This document shows positions 19,158 to 29,456 of a stretch of 64,000 nucleotides of DNA, piece by piece. The stretch spans positions 3,961,501 through 4,025,500 of the forward strand of contig JAGTPG010000002.1 in the NCBI GenBank assembly GCA_018195615.1, given 5' to 3'. The notes under the pieces were generated by a model that searched no databases, was not told where the DNA came from, and saw only the letters and a program-made list of their open reading frames with translations. Numbering within the stretch: the first letter of the stretch is position 1; every line of letters begins with the position of its first letter. The DNA is from Streptomyces tuirus (GTDB taxonomy: Bacteria > Actinomycetota > Actinomycetes > Streptomycetales > Streptomycetaceae). A program made the translations under genes and the position numbers.

Positions 19158-20176
19158 ATGACCAGTAGCTCCGACGTGATCGAGGACGCCCGAAGGCGCC
19201 CGGTCAGGACACCGACGCCGCAGCGGCCTCCGCCACGCTGGGCGGCGAGCAGAAGCGGTCCATCGAGCAGATCGCCCTCCTCCTCTTCATCACCGTCCCG
19301 TTCCTCGCGCTGCTGGCGGCCGTGCCGCTGGCCTGGGGCTGGGGCGTGAGCTGGCTGGACCTCGGTCTGCTGGTCTTCTTCTACTACCTGGGGTGCCACG
19401 GCATCACCATCGGTTTCCACCGTCACTTCACGCACGGTTCCTTCAAGGCCAAGCGGCCTTTGAAGATCGCGCTGGCGATCGCGGGGTCCATGGCGGTCGA
19501 GGGGCCGCTGGTGCGCTGGGTGGCCGATCACCGCAAGCACCACAAGTTCTCCGACGCGGAGGGCGACCCGCATTCGCCGTGGCGGTTCGGCGAGACCCTG
19601 CCGGCCCTGATGAAGGGCCTGTGGTGGGCCCACATCGGATGGATGTTCGACGAGGAGCAGACGCCGCAGGAGAAGTACGCCCCGGACCTGATCAAGGACA
19701 AGACGCTCCGCACGATCTCCCGCCAGTTCGTCCTGTGGACGGTGGTGTCCCTCGCCCTGCCGGCGCTGATCGGCGGCCTGGTCACGATGTCGTGGTGGGG
19801 CGCGTTCACGGGATTCTTCTGGGGGTCCCTCGTCCGGGTGGCCCTGCTGCACCACGTGACGTGGTCGATCAACTCGATCTGCCACGCGGTCGGCAAGCGT
19901 CCCTTCAAGTCGCGTGACCGTTCGGGCAACGTGTGGTGGCTGGCGGTGCTGTCCTGCGGCGAGTCCTGGCACAACCTGCACCACGCCGACCCGACCTCCG
20001 CGCGGCACGGCGTGATGCGCGGCCAGCTCGATTCGAGCGCCCGCCTGATCCGCTGGTTCGAGATGGCGGGCTGGGCGTACGACGTGCGGTGGCCGTCACG
20101 CTCGCGTATCGATTCGCGCCGTAACACCGGGGAAGGCGGCTCCCGGCGCGGGAAGGAGCCCGTCAAGGCGGCATGA
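19158..20176 (+). CDS. Delta-9 acyl desaturase (one frameshift)
   Basis: About 339 residues after correction. It is a membrane-bound di-iron fatty acyl desaturase with the three histidine boxes: [15 protein letters not shown] and HNLHHADP. Four hydrophobic segments frame them. Such enzymes introduce a cis double bond at C9 of acyl-CoA or membrane acyl chains, usually with a partner reductase. The frame changes at about 19194, where adding one G restores [12 protein letters not shown]. Start is ATG 19158, with CCAGGGGA upstream. The stop overlaps the ATG of the TetR gene (ATGA), so the two form an operon and are probably autoregulated. Confidence 0.93.
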
Positions 20177-20850
20177 TGGTCGCTGTGGCGACCGACTCGA
20201 GCAGCACCCCCAGCAACGACAAGCCGCGGCGAGTGCGTCGCACCCGGATGACCGGTGCCGAGCGCCGCCAGCAGCTGCTGGAGATCGGTCGCACACTCTT
20301 CGCGGCGAAGGGCTTCGAGGGCACGTCGGTGGAGGAGATCGCGGCGAAGGCCGGGGTCTCCAAGCCGGTGGTCTACGAGCACTTCGGCGGCAAGGAGGGC
20401 CTGTACGCGGTGGTCGTGGACCGCGAGATGCGCCGCCTGCTGGACATGGTCACCAGTTCACTCACCGCCGGTCACCCTCGCGAACTGTGCGAACAGGCGG
20501 CCTTCGCCCTGCTGGACTACATCGAGGAGTACACGGACGGGTTCCGCATCCTGGTCCGTGACTCCCCCATCCCTCAGTCGACCGGGTCGTTCGCCTCGCT
20601 GATCTCGGACATCGCCACCCAGGTGGAGGACATCCTGGGCCGCGAGTTCAAGAGCCGCGGCTTCGACCCCAAGCTGGCCCCGCTGTACGCCCAGGCCCTG
20701 GTCGGCATGGTCGCCCTGACCGGCCAGTGGTGGCTGGACGTCCGCAAGCCGAAGAAGGCCGAGGTGGCCGCGCACCTGGTGAACCTGGCGTGGCACGGCC
20801 TGGACGGCCTGGAGGCGAAGCCACACTTGATAGGGCGTCGCAAGAGCTGA
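20173..20850 (+). CDS. TetR-family transcriptional regulator
   Basis: A 225-residue regulator. The N-terminal HTH is clear at about 28-75: RRQQLLEIGRTLFAAKGFEG, then VEEIAAKAGVSKPVVYEHFG. The C-terminal ligand-binding domain is all-helical. It is translationally coupled to the desaturase, so it probably controls that operon in response to an acyl ligand, by analogy with mycobacterial and streptomycete desaturase-linked TetR proteins. The likely operator is the pair of 15-base repeats at 19063-19092. The ligand is not readable from sequence. Start is ATG 20173, or the following ATG. Confidence 0.92.
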   Translation: MMVAVATDSSSTPSNDKPRRVRRTRMTGAERRQQLLEIGRTLFAAKGFEGTSVEEIAAKAGVSKPVVYEHFGGKEGLYAVVVDREMRRLLDMVTSSLTAGHPRELCEQAAFALLDYIEEYTDGFRILVRDSPIPQSTGSFASLISDIATQVEDILGREFKSRGFDPKLAPLYAQALVGMVALTGQWWLDVRKPKKAEVAAHLVNLAWHGLDGLEAKPHLIGRRKS

Positions 20851-20868
20851 AGCCAGTTGAAGCTATAG

Positions 20869-20890
20869 GCCACGAGATTAATCTTGTGGC
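20869..20890 (+). promoter_or_regulatory. Palindromic operator of the RelBE-type pair
   Basis: CCACGAGATT followed by AATCTTGTGG is a 20-bp palindrome with one mismatch, extended by one base pair on each side. It ends 11 bases before the antitoxin start, where antitoxin autorepression sites usually lie. Confidence 0.65.
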
Positions 20891-20901
20891 ACCATGTGCG
20901 C

Positions 20902-21156
20902 ATGACTGAGATCACGATCAGCTCCGCCCGTTCCCAGCTCGGCGACCTGGTCCGGCGCGCGGCCCACAGCCGCGAGACCATCGCCATCACCGACCACGGC
21001 CACGTGGCGGCGCTGCTCGTGTCTCCGCAGGTGATAGAGGATCTGGAAGACGCCCTCGCTGTCGCGGACTACCAGCGGCGCAAGGCGGAGGGCACGCTTG
21101 GCCCAGGCATCCCCATGGCCGAGGTACGCAAGCGGCTTGGGCTCGAGCAGAAGTGA
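20902..21156 (+). CDS. Type II antitoxin, Phd/YefM-like
   Basis: An 84-residue protein with the Phd/YefM fold: TEITISSARSQLGDLVRRA, then TIAITDHGHVAALLVSP. The C-terminal tail (about 60-84) is the flexible part that wraps the toxin. It should neutralise the RelE-type toxin encoded directly downstream and repress its own operon through the palindrome at 20869-20890. Start is ATG 20902; its last codon overlaps the toxin start as GTGA. Confidence 0.9.
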   Translation: MTEITISSARSQLGDLVRRAAHSRETIAITDHGHVAALLVSPQVIEDLEDALAVADYQRRKAEGTLGPGIPMAEVRKRLGLEQK

Positions 21157-21401
21157 CCTACGAGATCATCTTTGAGCCGCACGCCCTCGATTCCGCGGCG
21201 CGGTTCCTGAAGTCGGACCCGCCTGGTCTCGCTGCGGTTCTGGACGCGATCGACAAGCTCGCCGAAAACCCCCGCCCCGCGGGGTCGGTCCCCTACGGAA
21301 TCGACATCCGCCGCCTGCGAGTCGGTGACTACCGCGTCATGTACGTCATCGAAGACGAGACGATCCACATCCTCGTCACCCACCTGGGCCGCACCACCTG
21401 A
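21153..21401 (+). CDS. RelE/ParE-family toxin
   Basis: An 82-residue protein of the RelE superfamily: LAAVLDAIDKLAENPRPAGS, then DIRRLRVGDYRVMYVIEDET, ending VTHLGRTT. RelE members cleave mRNA in the ribosomal A site; ParE members poison gyrase. The central Arg-rich strand (RRLRVGDYRVMY) favours RelE. The GTG start overlaps the antitoxin stop. The stop is seven bases from the convergent methyltransferase stop. Both genes are intact, so the pair may be functional. Confidence 0.9.
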   Translation: MTYEIIFEPHALDSAARFLKSDPPGLAAVLDAIDKLAENPRPAGSVPYGIDIRRLRVGDYRVMYVIEDETIHILVTHLGRTT

Positions 21402-21408
21402 CCTTCGG

Positions 21409-22227
21409 TCATCCCCGTTTCCGCGCCACCGCGAACACCCGGCGGAACGGAAACGGGGTGCCGTGCGCCCCCACCGGATACGCCTCACGCAGGGCGGCCC
21501 GGTACTCGGCGACGAAGCCCTCCCGCGCCTCGGGATCGTCGGCGAGAGCGGTCAGCACGGGCCGCAGCCCGGTCCCCTTCACCCAGTCGAGCACGGGGTC
21601 CTCGCCCTGGAGCAGATGGACGTACGTCGTCTCCCACACGTCGGCTGCGCAGCCGATCGACGTCAGACGTTCCAGGTAGGCCTCGGGCGTGAGGACGGCG
21701 TCGGCGTGGCGCAGGGTCCCGGCGAGCCGGTCGCGCCAGCGGGGCGATCCGGCGAGTTCGCGCATGAGCCGGTGGCTGGGGGCGTCGAAGTTCCCGGGCA
21801 CCTGGAAGGCGAAGGTCCCGCCGGGTTTCAGCCCGGCCACCCAGTCGGCGAACCGCTCGACGTGCCCGGGCACCCACTGGAGCGTGGCGTTGCTGACGAT
21901 CAGGTCGTACGGCTCGCCCGGCGTCCACGTGCGGACGTCGGCGTGGCCGAAGTCGAGGCGTCCGCCGCCGGCCGTCGGCCCCTCGTGATCCACATGGGCC
22001 TTGTCGAGCATCTCGGCCGAGTTGTCATAGCCGGTGATACGAGCGGTGGGCCAGCGGGCGGCGAGCAGCGCGGTGACGTTGCCGGGGCCGCATCCGAGGT
22101 CGGCGATCCGGGCCGGCCCGGCGGGCGGGTCGGGGACGCGGGCGAGGAGGTCGGTGAAGGGACGGGCGCGGTGGCCGGCGTGGCGGAGGTACTGGGCGGG
22201 GTCCCAGGTGGGGGCTGCTGCGGGCAT
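21409..22227 (-). CDS. tam: Trans-aconitate 2-methyltransferase
   Basis: A 272-residue SAM-dependent methyltransferase. Motif I is IADLGCGPGNVTALLAARWP; WDPAQYLRHAGHRARPFTDLL at the start and SNATLQWVPGH after motif II are characteristic of Tam. It methylates trans-aconitate, an inhibitory by-product of citrate isomerisation. Start is ATG 22227, with AGGAGG upstream. It is divergent from a MarR gene; paired direct repeats in the 126-base gap suggest that this MarR protein controls it. Confidence 0.88.
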   Translation of the reverse strand: MPAAAPTWDPAQYLRHAGHRARPFTDLLARVPDPPAGPARIADLGCGPGNVTALLAARWPTARITGYDNSAEMLDKAHVDHEGPTAGGGRLDFGHADVRTWTPGEPYDLIVSNATLQWVPGHVERFADWVAGLKPGGTFAFQVPGNFDAPSHRLMRELAGSPRWRDRLAGTLRHADAVLTPEAYLERLTSIGCAADVWETTYVHLLQGEDPVLDWVKGTGLRPVLTALADDPEAREGFVAEYRAALREAYPVGAHGTPFPFRRVFAVARKRG

Positions 22228-22294
22228 GGGTCCTCCTGGTGTCCTGATGATGACCGTACGGGACGCACACCCAGCGTGATCCCCAAGATATCTC

Positions 22295-22319
22295 GATGTC
22301 AAGAAAATGGATATCAAGA
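22295..22319. promoter_or_regulatory. Direct repeats between tam and marR
   Basis: GATGTCAAGA (22295-22304) and GATATCAAGA (22310-22319) are direct repeats with a 15-base period. A related AAGATATC lies at 22285-22292. They sit in the short divergent gap and are candidate operator sites for the MarR-type regulator. Confidence 0.45.
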
Positions 22320-22353
22320 GACTCTACGTCGACACAACCCTTACACTGATCGA

Positions 22354-22851
22354 ATGGAGGACGAGGTCGACCGGCTGGTCGCAGCATGGCGCCGGGAGCG
22401 CCCGGACCTCGACGTGGAACCGCTCGAGGTGCTCAGCCGAGTGAGCAGATTGGCCCGGCATCTGGACCGGGCACGTCGGCTGGCCTTCTCGGAGCACGGC
22501 CTGGAGCCGTGGGAGTTCGACGTCCTGACGGCCCTGCGCCGTGCGGGCACGCCGTACCAGCTCTCACCGGGGCAGCTCCTCACCCAGACTCTGGTCACCT
22601 CGGGCACGATGACGAACCGCATCGACCGGCTGGCGAAGAAGGGCCTGGTGGAGCGTCTCCCCGACCCCAGCGACCGCAGGGGCGTCCTGGTCCGGCTGAC
22701 GGACGAGGGCAGGGACCGCGCGGACCAGGCACTGGCGGGTCTGCTGGACCAGGAGCGCGCGATCCTCGCGGAGCTCTCCCGTGCCCAGCGTGTCGAACTG
22801 GCGGCTCTGCTACGCCAGCTGACCGCCCCGTTCGACAACATCCCCGGATAG
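22354..22851 (+). CDS. MarR-family transcriptional regulator
   Basis: A 165-residue winged-helix regulator. Helices with FDVLTALRRAGTPYQLSPGQL are followed by the recognition region TSGTMTNRIDRLAKKGLVERL and the wing DPSDRRGVLVRLTDEG. TACACT at 22342-22347 lies seven bases before the ATG, so the mRNA is probably leaderless. It diverges from tam. Its last 42 bases overlap, tail to tail, the end of the response regulator gene on the other strand. Its ligand is unknown. Confidence 0.92.
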   Translation: MEDEVDRLVAAWRRERPDLDVEPLEVLSRVSRLARHLDRARRLAFSEHGLEPWEFDVLTALRRAGTPYQLSPGQLLTQTLVTSGTMTNRIDRLAKKGLVERLPDPSDRRGVLVRLTDEGRDRADQALAGLLDQERAILAELSRAQRVELAALLRQLTAPFDNIPG

Positions 22852-23577
22852 GTCCACGGGCCCGACCCCGGCCCGCCGGGCGAGGGCGACGGCGGCCAGG
22901 GTCGAGTGCACGCCTAGCTTGCCGAGAACGTTCTGCATATGGGTCCGCACGGTGTGCGGCGACAGATACAGGCGCTCGGCGACGGCCTTGCGCCCCAGCC
23001 CCGCCACCATGCACCGCAGCACTTCCCGCTCACGCGGAGTGAGCGACTCCACCAGCCGCTCGCTCTCGGTGCGGTGCTTACGGGCGGCGGTCAGCTCGCG
23101 CAGGACGCCGGTGAGCAGGGCGGGGGGCAGATGGGTCTCGTCCCGCAGCACCCCGCGGATGACGGTGAGCAGCCGGGACAGCGAGCAGTCCTTGGCGACC
23201 CACCCGGAAGCCCCGGCCTGCAGCGCGAGTGCGGCCCGCCGCGGGTCGTCCTTCTCCGCGAGCACGACGATCCGTACGTTCGGCTGCGCGGACCGCACGC
23301 CCGTGACGAGGGAGATCCCGTCGACGAGCCCGTCCTCGTTGCCCTCCTGCACGGGTACGGCCGGCCGGGCGCCCGGCACCTTGCCGCCCAGGTCGGCGTC
23401 GACGAGCAGCACGTCGAACCGCCGCCCCTCGGCGACCGCGCGCTCCAGGCTGCGCAGTGCGGCGGGGCCGCTGCCGGCCGCGGAGACGTCCACATCGGGC
23501 TCGGCTGCCAGGGCTGCCGCGAGCGACTCGGCGAAGATGCGATGGTCGTCGACGACCAGGACTCGGATGCGAACCAC
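22810..23577 (-). CDS. LuxR-type response regulator
   Basis: About 255 residues. The receiver domain starts RIRVLVVDDHRIFAESL, with the phospho-acceptor Asp in VLLVDADLGG; a loop rich in Gly/Pro/Glu (about 85-105) is an insertion relative to a minimal receiver. The NarL-type HTH is at the C-terminus: LTPREREVLRCMVAGLG, then LYLSPHTVRTHMQNVLGKL. No kinase gene is adjacent. The GTG start at 23577 follows GGAAGGGGG. The 3' end overlaps the convergent marR gene by 42 bases. Its target genes are not apparent. Confidence 0.9.
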   Translation of the reverse strand: MVRIRVLVVDDHRIFAESLAAALAAEPDVDVSAAGSGPAALRSLERAVAEGRRFDVLLVDADLGGKVPGARPAVPVQEGNEDGLVDGISLVTGVRSAQPNVRIVVLAEKDDPRRAALALQAGASGWVAKDCSLSRLLTVIRGVLRDETHLPPALLTGVLRELTAARKHRTESERLVESLTPREREVLRCMVAGLGRKAVAERLYLSPHTVRTHMQNVLGKLGVHSTLAAVALARRAGVGPVDLSGDVVERGGQLA

Positions 23578-23894
23578 GAAACCCCCTTCCCCGTGCTCAC
23601 ATAGAGCAGGGGATACCCCATCATCGGAAGTCGACACCGCACGGGTACGACGCCGGAGTGCTCAGGGCCGCGGCATCTGTCCGTCCGTCCTCGCCGCAGC
23701 CTGACCGGGTTGCCGAAGCCGCACGGCCGCCGCCGTGCAGAAACCGCTACCCCCACCCCGGGCGTCGTACCCGGCTGTCTCGCCCCCTGATCGGCACCGG
23801 CCCCCACCGGTGCTGTTCATCAGAGTACGGGCGGGGGCCTGGAGCGGAAGGTTATTTGCAGAACTGACTGTCCGACGCGTTTATGGTGTGCCGC
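23578..23894. other. Gene-free divergent gap
   Basis: This 317-base region between the response regulator and the acetyltransferase holds no gene I can support. A 7-bp hairpin (GCACCGG / CCGGTGC, 6-base loop) lies at 23795-23814. TATGGT at 23882-23887, eight bases before the acetyltransferase ATG, could be its -10 box for a leaderless mRNA. Confidence 0.5.
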
Positions 23895-24338
23895 ATGTTC
23901 CGTCTTGAGACAGAAGTCGACAAGGCCCGACGTGATCTGCTCCGCACACGCCTGCGGGAGACGAACACAGCCGCCTCCCCGATCCTCCGCGCCCTGCGCG
24001 GAACTCCGGACGAACGGGACGTCCCGTTGCACGTGTGGGCTGTGAACGACACCGACGATCTCGCCGGCGGACTAGTCGGTTACACCTGGGCGACGTGGCT
24101 GCACGTGACCTACCTGTGGGTCGACGAACGCCACCGCGGCAGGGGCCTGGGCGCCCGGTTGCTCGCCGAGGCGGAACACATCGCGACCAGGACCCGCGCC
24201 TGCCGCTCCGCCCGCCTGGAGACCTGGGACTTCCAGGCACCTCGCTTCTACGAGAAGCAGGGGTACGAGGTGGTGTGCGTGGTACCGGACTATCCGCCGG
24301 GGATCACGGAGTACACGCTGACGAAGCGGCTGGGCTGA
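23895..24338 (+). CDS. GNAT-family N-acetyltransferase
   Basis: A 147-residue GNAT protein. The acetyl-CoA pyrophosphate-binding segment is VDERHRGRGLGARLLAEAE (R/QxxGxG/A type), followed by the beta-5 segment ARLETWDFQAPRFYEKQGYE. The substrate is unknown. Start is ATG 23895, or the in-frame ATG at 23883. It ends 42 bases from the convergent galK gene, with a strong terminator in between. Confidence 0.9.
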   Translation: MFRLETEVDKARRDLLRTRLRETNTAASPILRALRGTPDERDVPLHVWAVNDTDDLAGGLVGYTWATWLHVTYLWVDERHRGRGLGARLLAEAEHIATRTRACRSARLETWDFQAPRFYEKQGYEVVCVVPDYPPGITEYTLTKRLG

Positions 24339-24340
24339 GC

Positions 24341-24365
24341 GGGCGCCCTCGTCGTGAGGGCGCCC
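24341..24365. terminator. Bidirectional terminator between GNAT gene and galK
   Basis: GGGCGCCCTC and GAGGGCGCCC form a perfect 10-bp stem with a GTCGT loop, followed by TTT on the plus strand. It lies between two convergent genes. Confidence 0.9.
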
Positions 24366-24380
24366 TTTGGACCCCGGGAG

Positions 24381-25547
<1,167 letters not shown>

Positions 25548-25574
25548 GCCTGACCCCTGACCCTTCCGTACCTT

Positions 25575-26536
25575 CTAGTTGCCGCGCCGCTGCGCGAAGT
25601 CCCACGCGTCCGCGACGATTCCCGCGAGGTCCGCGCGGGACGGGTTCCAGCCCAGCTTCTCGCGGGCCGTGGCGGCCGATGCCACCAGGACCGCCGGGTC
25701 GCCGCCCCGGCGGGGGCGACCACTTCCGGGATCGGGTGGCCGGTCACGCGGCGGACCGTCTCGATGACCTCGCGGACCGAGAAGCCGTTGCCGTTGCCGA
25801 GGTTGCAGATCAGGTGCTCGCCGGAGGTGGCGGCCCGCAGGGCCAGCAGGTGGGCCTCGGCCAGGTCAGCGACGTGGATGTAGTCGCGGACGCAGGTGCC
25901 GTCCGGCGTCGGGTAGTCGTCGCCGAAGACCGAGATCGCCTCACGCCTGCCCTGGGCCACCTGGAGGACGAGCGGGATCAGGTGGGACTCGGGGTCGTGG
26001 CGCTCGCCGTACTCGCCGTACGCCCCGGCCACGTTGAAGTAGCGCAGCGACACCGCGCCCAGGCCGTGCGCCGCCGCCTCGCCGGTGATCATGTGGTCGA
26101 CCGCGAGCTTGGACGCGCCGTAGGGGTTGGTCGGGGAGGTCGGCGCCGACTCGACGATCGGGACCTCCTCCGGCTCGCCGTACGTCGCCGCCGTGGAGGA
26201 GAAGACGAGCTTGCGGACGTCCGCCTCGCGCATCGCCGCGAGCAGGGCCATGGTGCCGCCGACGTTGTTGTCCCAGTACTTCTCCGGCTTCACGACCGAC
26301 TCGCCGACCTGCGAGAACGCGGCGAAGTGCAGGACGCCGTCGTACGAGGAGTCCAGCCATTTGGCGGCGTCGCGGATGTCGCCCTCGATGAAGGCGGCGC
26401 CCGCCGGGACGCCCTCGCGGAAGCCCGTCGTGAGGTTGTCGAGGACGACGACCTCGTGACCTGCCTCCAGCAGGTGCTGGGCGACCACGCTGCCGACGTA
26501 TCCCGCGCCGCCCGTCACCAGGTACTTCCCGCTCAT
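25575..26536 (-). CDS. galE: UDP-glucose 4-epimerase (one frameshift)
   Basis: About 320 residues when one C is restored in the run at 25712-25716, which gives [16 protein letters not shown] and the C-terminus FAQRRGN. It interconverts UDP-galactose and UDP-glucose with bound NAD. The Rossmann motif is [16 protein letters not shown], and the catalytic SSTAATYG...YGASK pair (Tyr-x-x-x-Lys) is present. The ATG start overlaps the galT stop by four bases. Middle gene of the gal operon. Confidence 0.95.
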
Positions 26537-27594
26537 GAACTCGCTACCTCTCGCAGTCGCTCGGCCGCGCGCTCCGGCGGCACGTCGTTGATGAACACGT
26601 TCATGCCGGACTCGGAACCCGCGAGGAACTTCAGCTTGCCGGAAGTGCGGCGGATGGTGAAAAGCTCGAGGTGGAGCGCGAAGTCCTCACGCACGACCCC
26701 GTCGAACTCCTCCAGGGCGCCGAACGGCGCCTGGTGCCAGGCCGCGATGTACGGCGTCGGAGCCTCACCCTCACCGAAGATCCGGTCGAAGCGCCTCAAG
26801 AGTTCCAGATATATCTTGGGGAACTCTGTGCGCGCGGCCTCGTCCAGGCCGAGCAGGTCGGGCACCCGGCGCTTGGGGTACAGGTGGACCTCGTACGGCC
26901 AGTGCGCCGCATAGGGCACGAATGCCACCCAGTGTTCACCCTCCAGGATGACTCGCTCGTCGGCGAGTTCACGCTCCAGGGCGGCGTCGAAGAGGTTCTC
27001 CCCGCCCGTCATCTCCTTGTGGGTCGCGACGGAGCGGAGCATCAGGGCGGTGCGCGGGGTGGTGAAGGGGTAGGCGTAGATCTGCCCGTGCGGATGCTGG
27101 AGGGTCACGCCGATCTCGGCACCCCGGTTCTCGAAGCAGAACACCTGCTCGACGGAGGAGAGATGGGACAGCTCCGACGTACGGTCCGTCCACGCCTCGA
27201 GCACCAGCCTCGCCTGCTCCTCGGAGAGGTCGGCGAAGGACGCGTTGTGGTCGGAGGTGAAGCAGACGACCTCGCAGCGGCCGGAGTCGCCGGCCAGCGA
27301 GGGGAAGCGGTTCTCGAACACGACGACGTCGTACGACGAGTCCGGGATCTCGCTGAGCCGGTCGCCCTCGGAGGGGCACAGCGGGCACTCGTCGGCCGGT
27401 GGATGGTAGGTGCGGCCCTGGCGGTGCGAGGCGATGGCGACGGAGTCGCCGAGCAGGGGGTCGCGGCGGATCTCGGACGTGGTGACGGTGGGGTCCAGCG
27501 GGCGGCGGTCGGTCGCGTCCCGCACGCTGTCGTCACGCAGGTCGTAGTAGATGAGCTCGCGACCGTCGGCCAGCCGGGTCGAGGTCTTCTTCAC
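26533..27594 (-). CDS. galT: Galactose-1-phosphate uridylyltransferase
   Basis: About 353 residues. The enzyme exchanges UMP between UDP-glucose and galactose-1-P. The catalytic HPH motif is in [13 protein letters not shown]; zinc-site cysteines are at [11 protein letters not shown]. The C-terminal segment with FALHLELF matches the family. Start is the GTG at 27594, six bases after GAGGAG; an in-frame TTG at 27615 has no such site. First gene of galTEK, reading away from the sugar symporter across an AT-rich control region. Confidence 0.95.
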   Translation of the reverse strand: MKKTSTRLADGRELIYYDLRDDSVRDATDRRPLDPTVTTSEIRRDPLLGDSVAIASHRQGRTYHPPADECPLCPSEGDRLSEIPDSSYDVVVFENRFPSLAGDSGRCEVVCFTSDHNASFADLSEEQARLVLEAWTDRTSELSHLSSVEQVFCFENRGAEIGVTLQHPHGQIYAYPFTTPRTALMLRSVATHKEMTGGENLFDAALERELADERVILEGEHWVAFVPYAAHWPYEVHLYPKRRVPDLLGLDEAARTEFPKIYLELLRRFDRIFGEGEAPTPYIAAWHQAPFGALEEFDGVVREDFALHLELFTIRRTSGKLKFLAGSESGMNVFINDVPPERAAERLREVASS

Positions 27595-27758
27595 GCCGGA
27601 CTCCTCATCCTTCAAACATAACCCAACATATCAAAACACCACTCTCCCCAATCGTCAACATCACGATCAAACAAAGCCCATCAACGGAAGTGTTCAATTA
27701 CTGAACGCGGAGGCGTAGATTCCGCGAGGTATCGGTTCGCGCAACGAAGCGAGGGCTC
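27595..27758. promoter_or_regulatory. Divergent galT / symporter control region
   Basis: This AT-rich gap holds both promoters. Near the galT side, the minus strand has three ten-base-spaced units of GTTnnnnTAT type (about 27610-27637). Nearer the symporter, GTTCA and TGAAC flank ATTAC (about 27691-27705), an inverted repeat. These are likely operator sites for galactose control; no regulator gene lies nearby. Confidence 0.5.
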
Positions 27759-29438
27759 ATGCAGACCCCCACAAATCTGGCAGCCGAGCTGCGACTCCCC
27801 ACGAACTGGCTCGACTACACGATCCTCGGCATCTACTTCGTCGTCGTCCTCGGCATCGGCTTCGCCGCCCGGCGCTCGGTGAAGACCAGTCTCGACTTCT
27901 TCCTCTCCGGCCGTTCCCTGCCCGCCTGGGTCACCGGACTCGCCTTCATCGCCGCCAACCTGGGCGCCACCGAGATCCTGGGCATGGCCGCCAACAGCGC
28001 GCAGTACGGCGTCTACACGACGCACTGGTACTGGATCGGCGCCATCCCGGCCATGGTCTTCCTCGGCCTGGTGATGATGCCCTTCTACTACGGCTCCAAG
28101 GTGCGCTCGGTCCCCGAGTTCCTGCTGCTCCGCTTCGACAAGGCGGCGCACCTGCTCAGCTCGATCCTCTTCGCCTTCGCCGCCATCCTCATCGCCGGCG
28201 TCAACCTCTACGCCCTGGCCATCGTCGTCGAGGCGCTGCTGGGCTGGCCGGAGTGGGTGGCGATCGTGGTCGCCGGCTTCTTCGTGCTGGCGTACATCAC
28301 CCTCGGCGGCCTGTCCTCGGCGATCTACAACGAGGTCCTGCAGTTCTTCGTGATCCTGGCGGCGCTCATCCCGATCGCCGTTCTCGGACTGAAGAAGGTG
28401 GGCGGCTGGGACGGACTGTCCGACTCCCTCACCAAGAGCCACGGCGCCGACTTCATGACCTCCTGGGGCGGTACCGGCATCGGCAGCGACAACCCGTTGG
28501 GCGCGAACTGGCTGACCATCGTCCTGGGCCTCGGCTTCGTCCTCTCCTTCGGCTACTGGACGACGAACTTCGCCGAGGTGCAGCGCGCCCTGTCCGCGAA
28601 GAACCTCTCGGCGGCGCAGCGGACCCCGCTGATCGCCGCGTTCCCGAAGATCTTCATCGTGTTCCTGGTGATGATCCCGGGTCTGGTCGCCGCGGTCCTG
28701 GTCCCGAAGATCGGCACCTCGGGCTCGGACCTCCAGTACAACGACGCGATCCCCTACCTCATGGAACAGCTCCTGCCCAACGGTGTGCTGGGCATCGCGG
28801 TCACCGGTCTGCTCGCGGCCTTCATGGCGGGCATGGCGGCCAACGTGTCGTCGTTCAACACGGTGTTCACGACGGACATCTGGGCGAAGTACGTCGTCAA
28901 GGGCCGGGAGGACGAGTACTACGTGCGCTTCGGCCGCCTCATCACGGCGATCGGCGTCCTGGCCTCCATCGGCACGGCGTTCCTGGCGCGGTCCTTCTCG
29001 AACATCATGGCCTACCTGCAGACCCTGTTCTCCTTCTTCAACGTGCCGATGTTCGTGGTCTTCATCATCGGCATGTTCTGGAAGCGGGCGTCCATGAAGT
29101 CGGGCTTCTGGGGGCTGATCGCGGGCACCACCGCCGCGATGGTCAACTACTTCGTCCTCTACAAGCAGGACATCGTCGACATCCCCTCCGACCAGGGGGC
29201 CAACTTCGTCTCGGCGATCGCGGGGTTCGTCGCGGGCGCGGTCGTCATGGTGGCGGTGTCGCTGTTCACCGCGCCGAAGCCGGTCGAGGAACTCCAGGGA
29301 CTGGTCTACGGCACGACCTCGCCCGGCATGGCGGAGCCGCCGGCTCCCGGCGACGAGGCCTGGTACCGCAAGCCGGCGCTGCTGGGCTGGGGCGCGGTCG
29401 TACTGGCCGCCGCCTGCTACATCCCGTTCTCGTTCTGA
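27759..29438 (+). CDS. Sodium/sugar symporter (SglT-like, SSS family)
   Basis: A 559-residue protein with about 14 hydrophobic segments. The SSS core is evident: FFLSGRSLPAWVTGLAFIAAN near the N-terminus (unwound first helix region), GATEILGMAANSAQYG, and the long helix pair with LAAFMAGMAANVSSFNTVFT, typical of vSGLT-like sugar transporters. It couples sodium entry to sugar uptake. Divergent orientation from galTEK points to galactose (or glucose) as substrate. Start is ATG 27759. A small membrane protein gene follows 18 bases later and is probably co-transcribed. Confidence 0.93.
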   Translation: MQTPTNLAAELRLPTNWLDYTILGIYFVVVLGIGFAARRSVKTSLDFFLSGRSLPAWVTGLAFIAANLGATEILGMAANSAQYGVYTTHWYWIGAIPAMVFLGLVMMPFYYGSKVRSVPEFLLLRFDKAAHLLSSILFAFAAILIAGVNLYALAIVVEALLGWPEWVAIVVAGFFVLAYITLGGLSSAIYNEVLQFFVILAALIPIAVLGLKKVGGWDGLSDSLTKSHGADFMTSWGGTGIGSDNPLGANWLTIVLGLGFVLSFGYWTTNFAEVQRALSAKNLSAAQRTPLIAAFPKIFIVFLVMIPGLVAAVLVPKIGTSGSDLQYNDAIPYLMEQLLPNGVLGIAVTGLLAAFMAGMAANVSSFNTVFTTDIWAKYVVKGREDEYYVRFGRLITAIGVLASIGTAFLARSFSNIMAYLQTLFSFFNVPMFVVFIIGMFWKRASMKSGFWGLIAGTTAAMVNYFVLYKQDIVDIPSDQGANFVSAIAGFVAGAVVMVAVSLFTAPKPVEELQGLVYGTTSPGMAEPPAPGDEAWYRKPALLGWGAVVLAAACYIPFSF

Positions 29439-29456
29439 CCGAGGGAGGATTGACAG

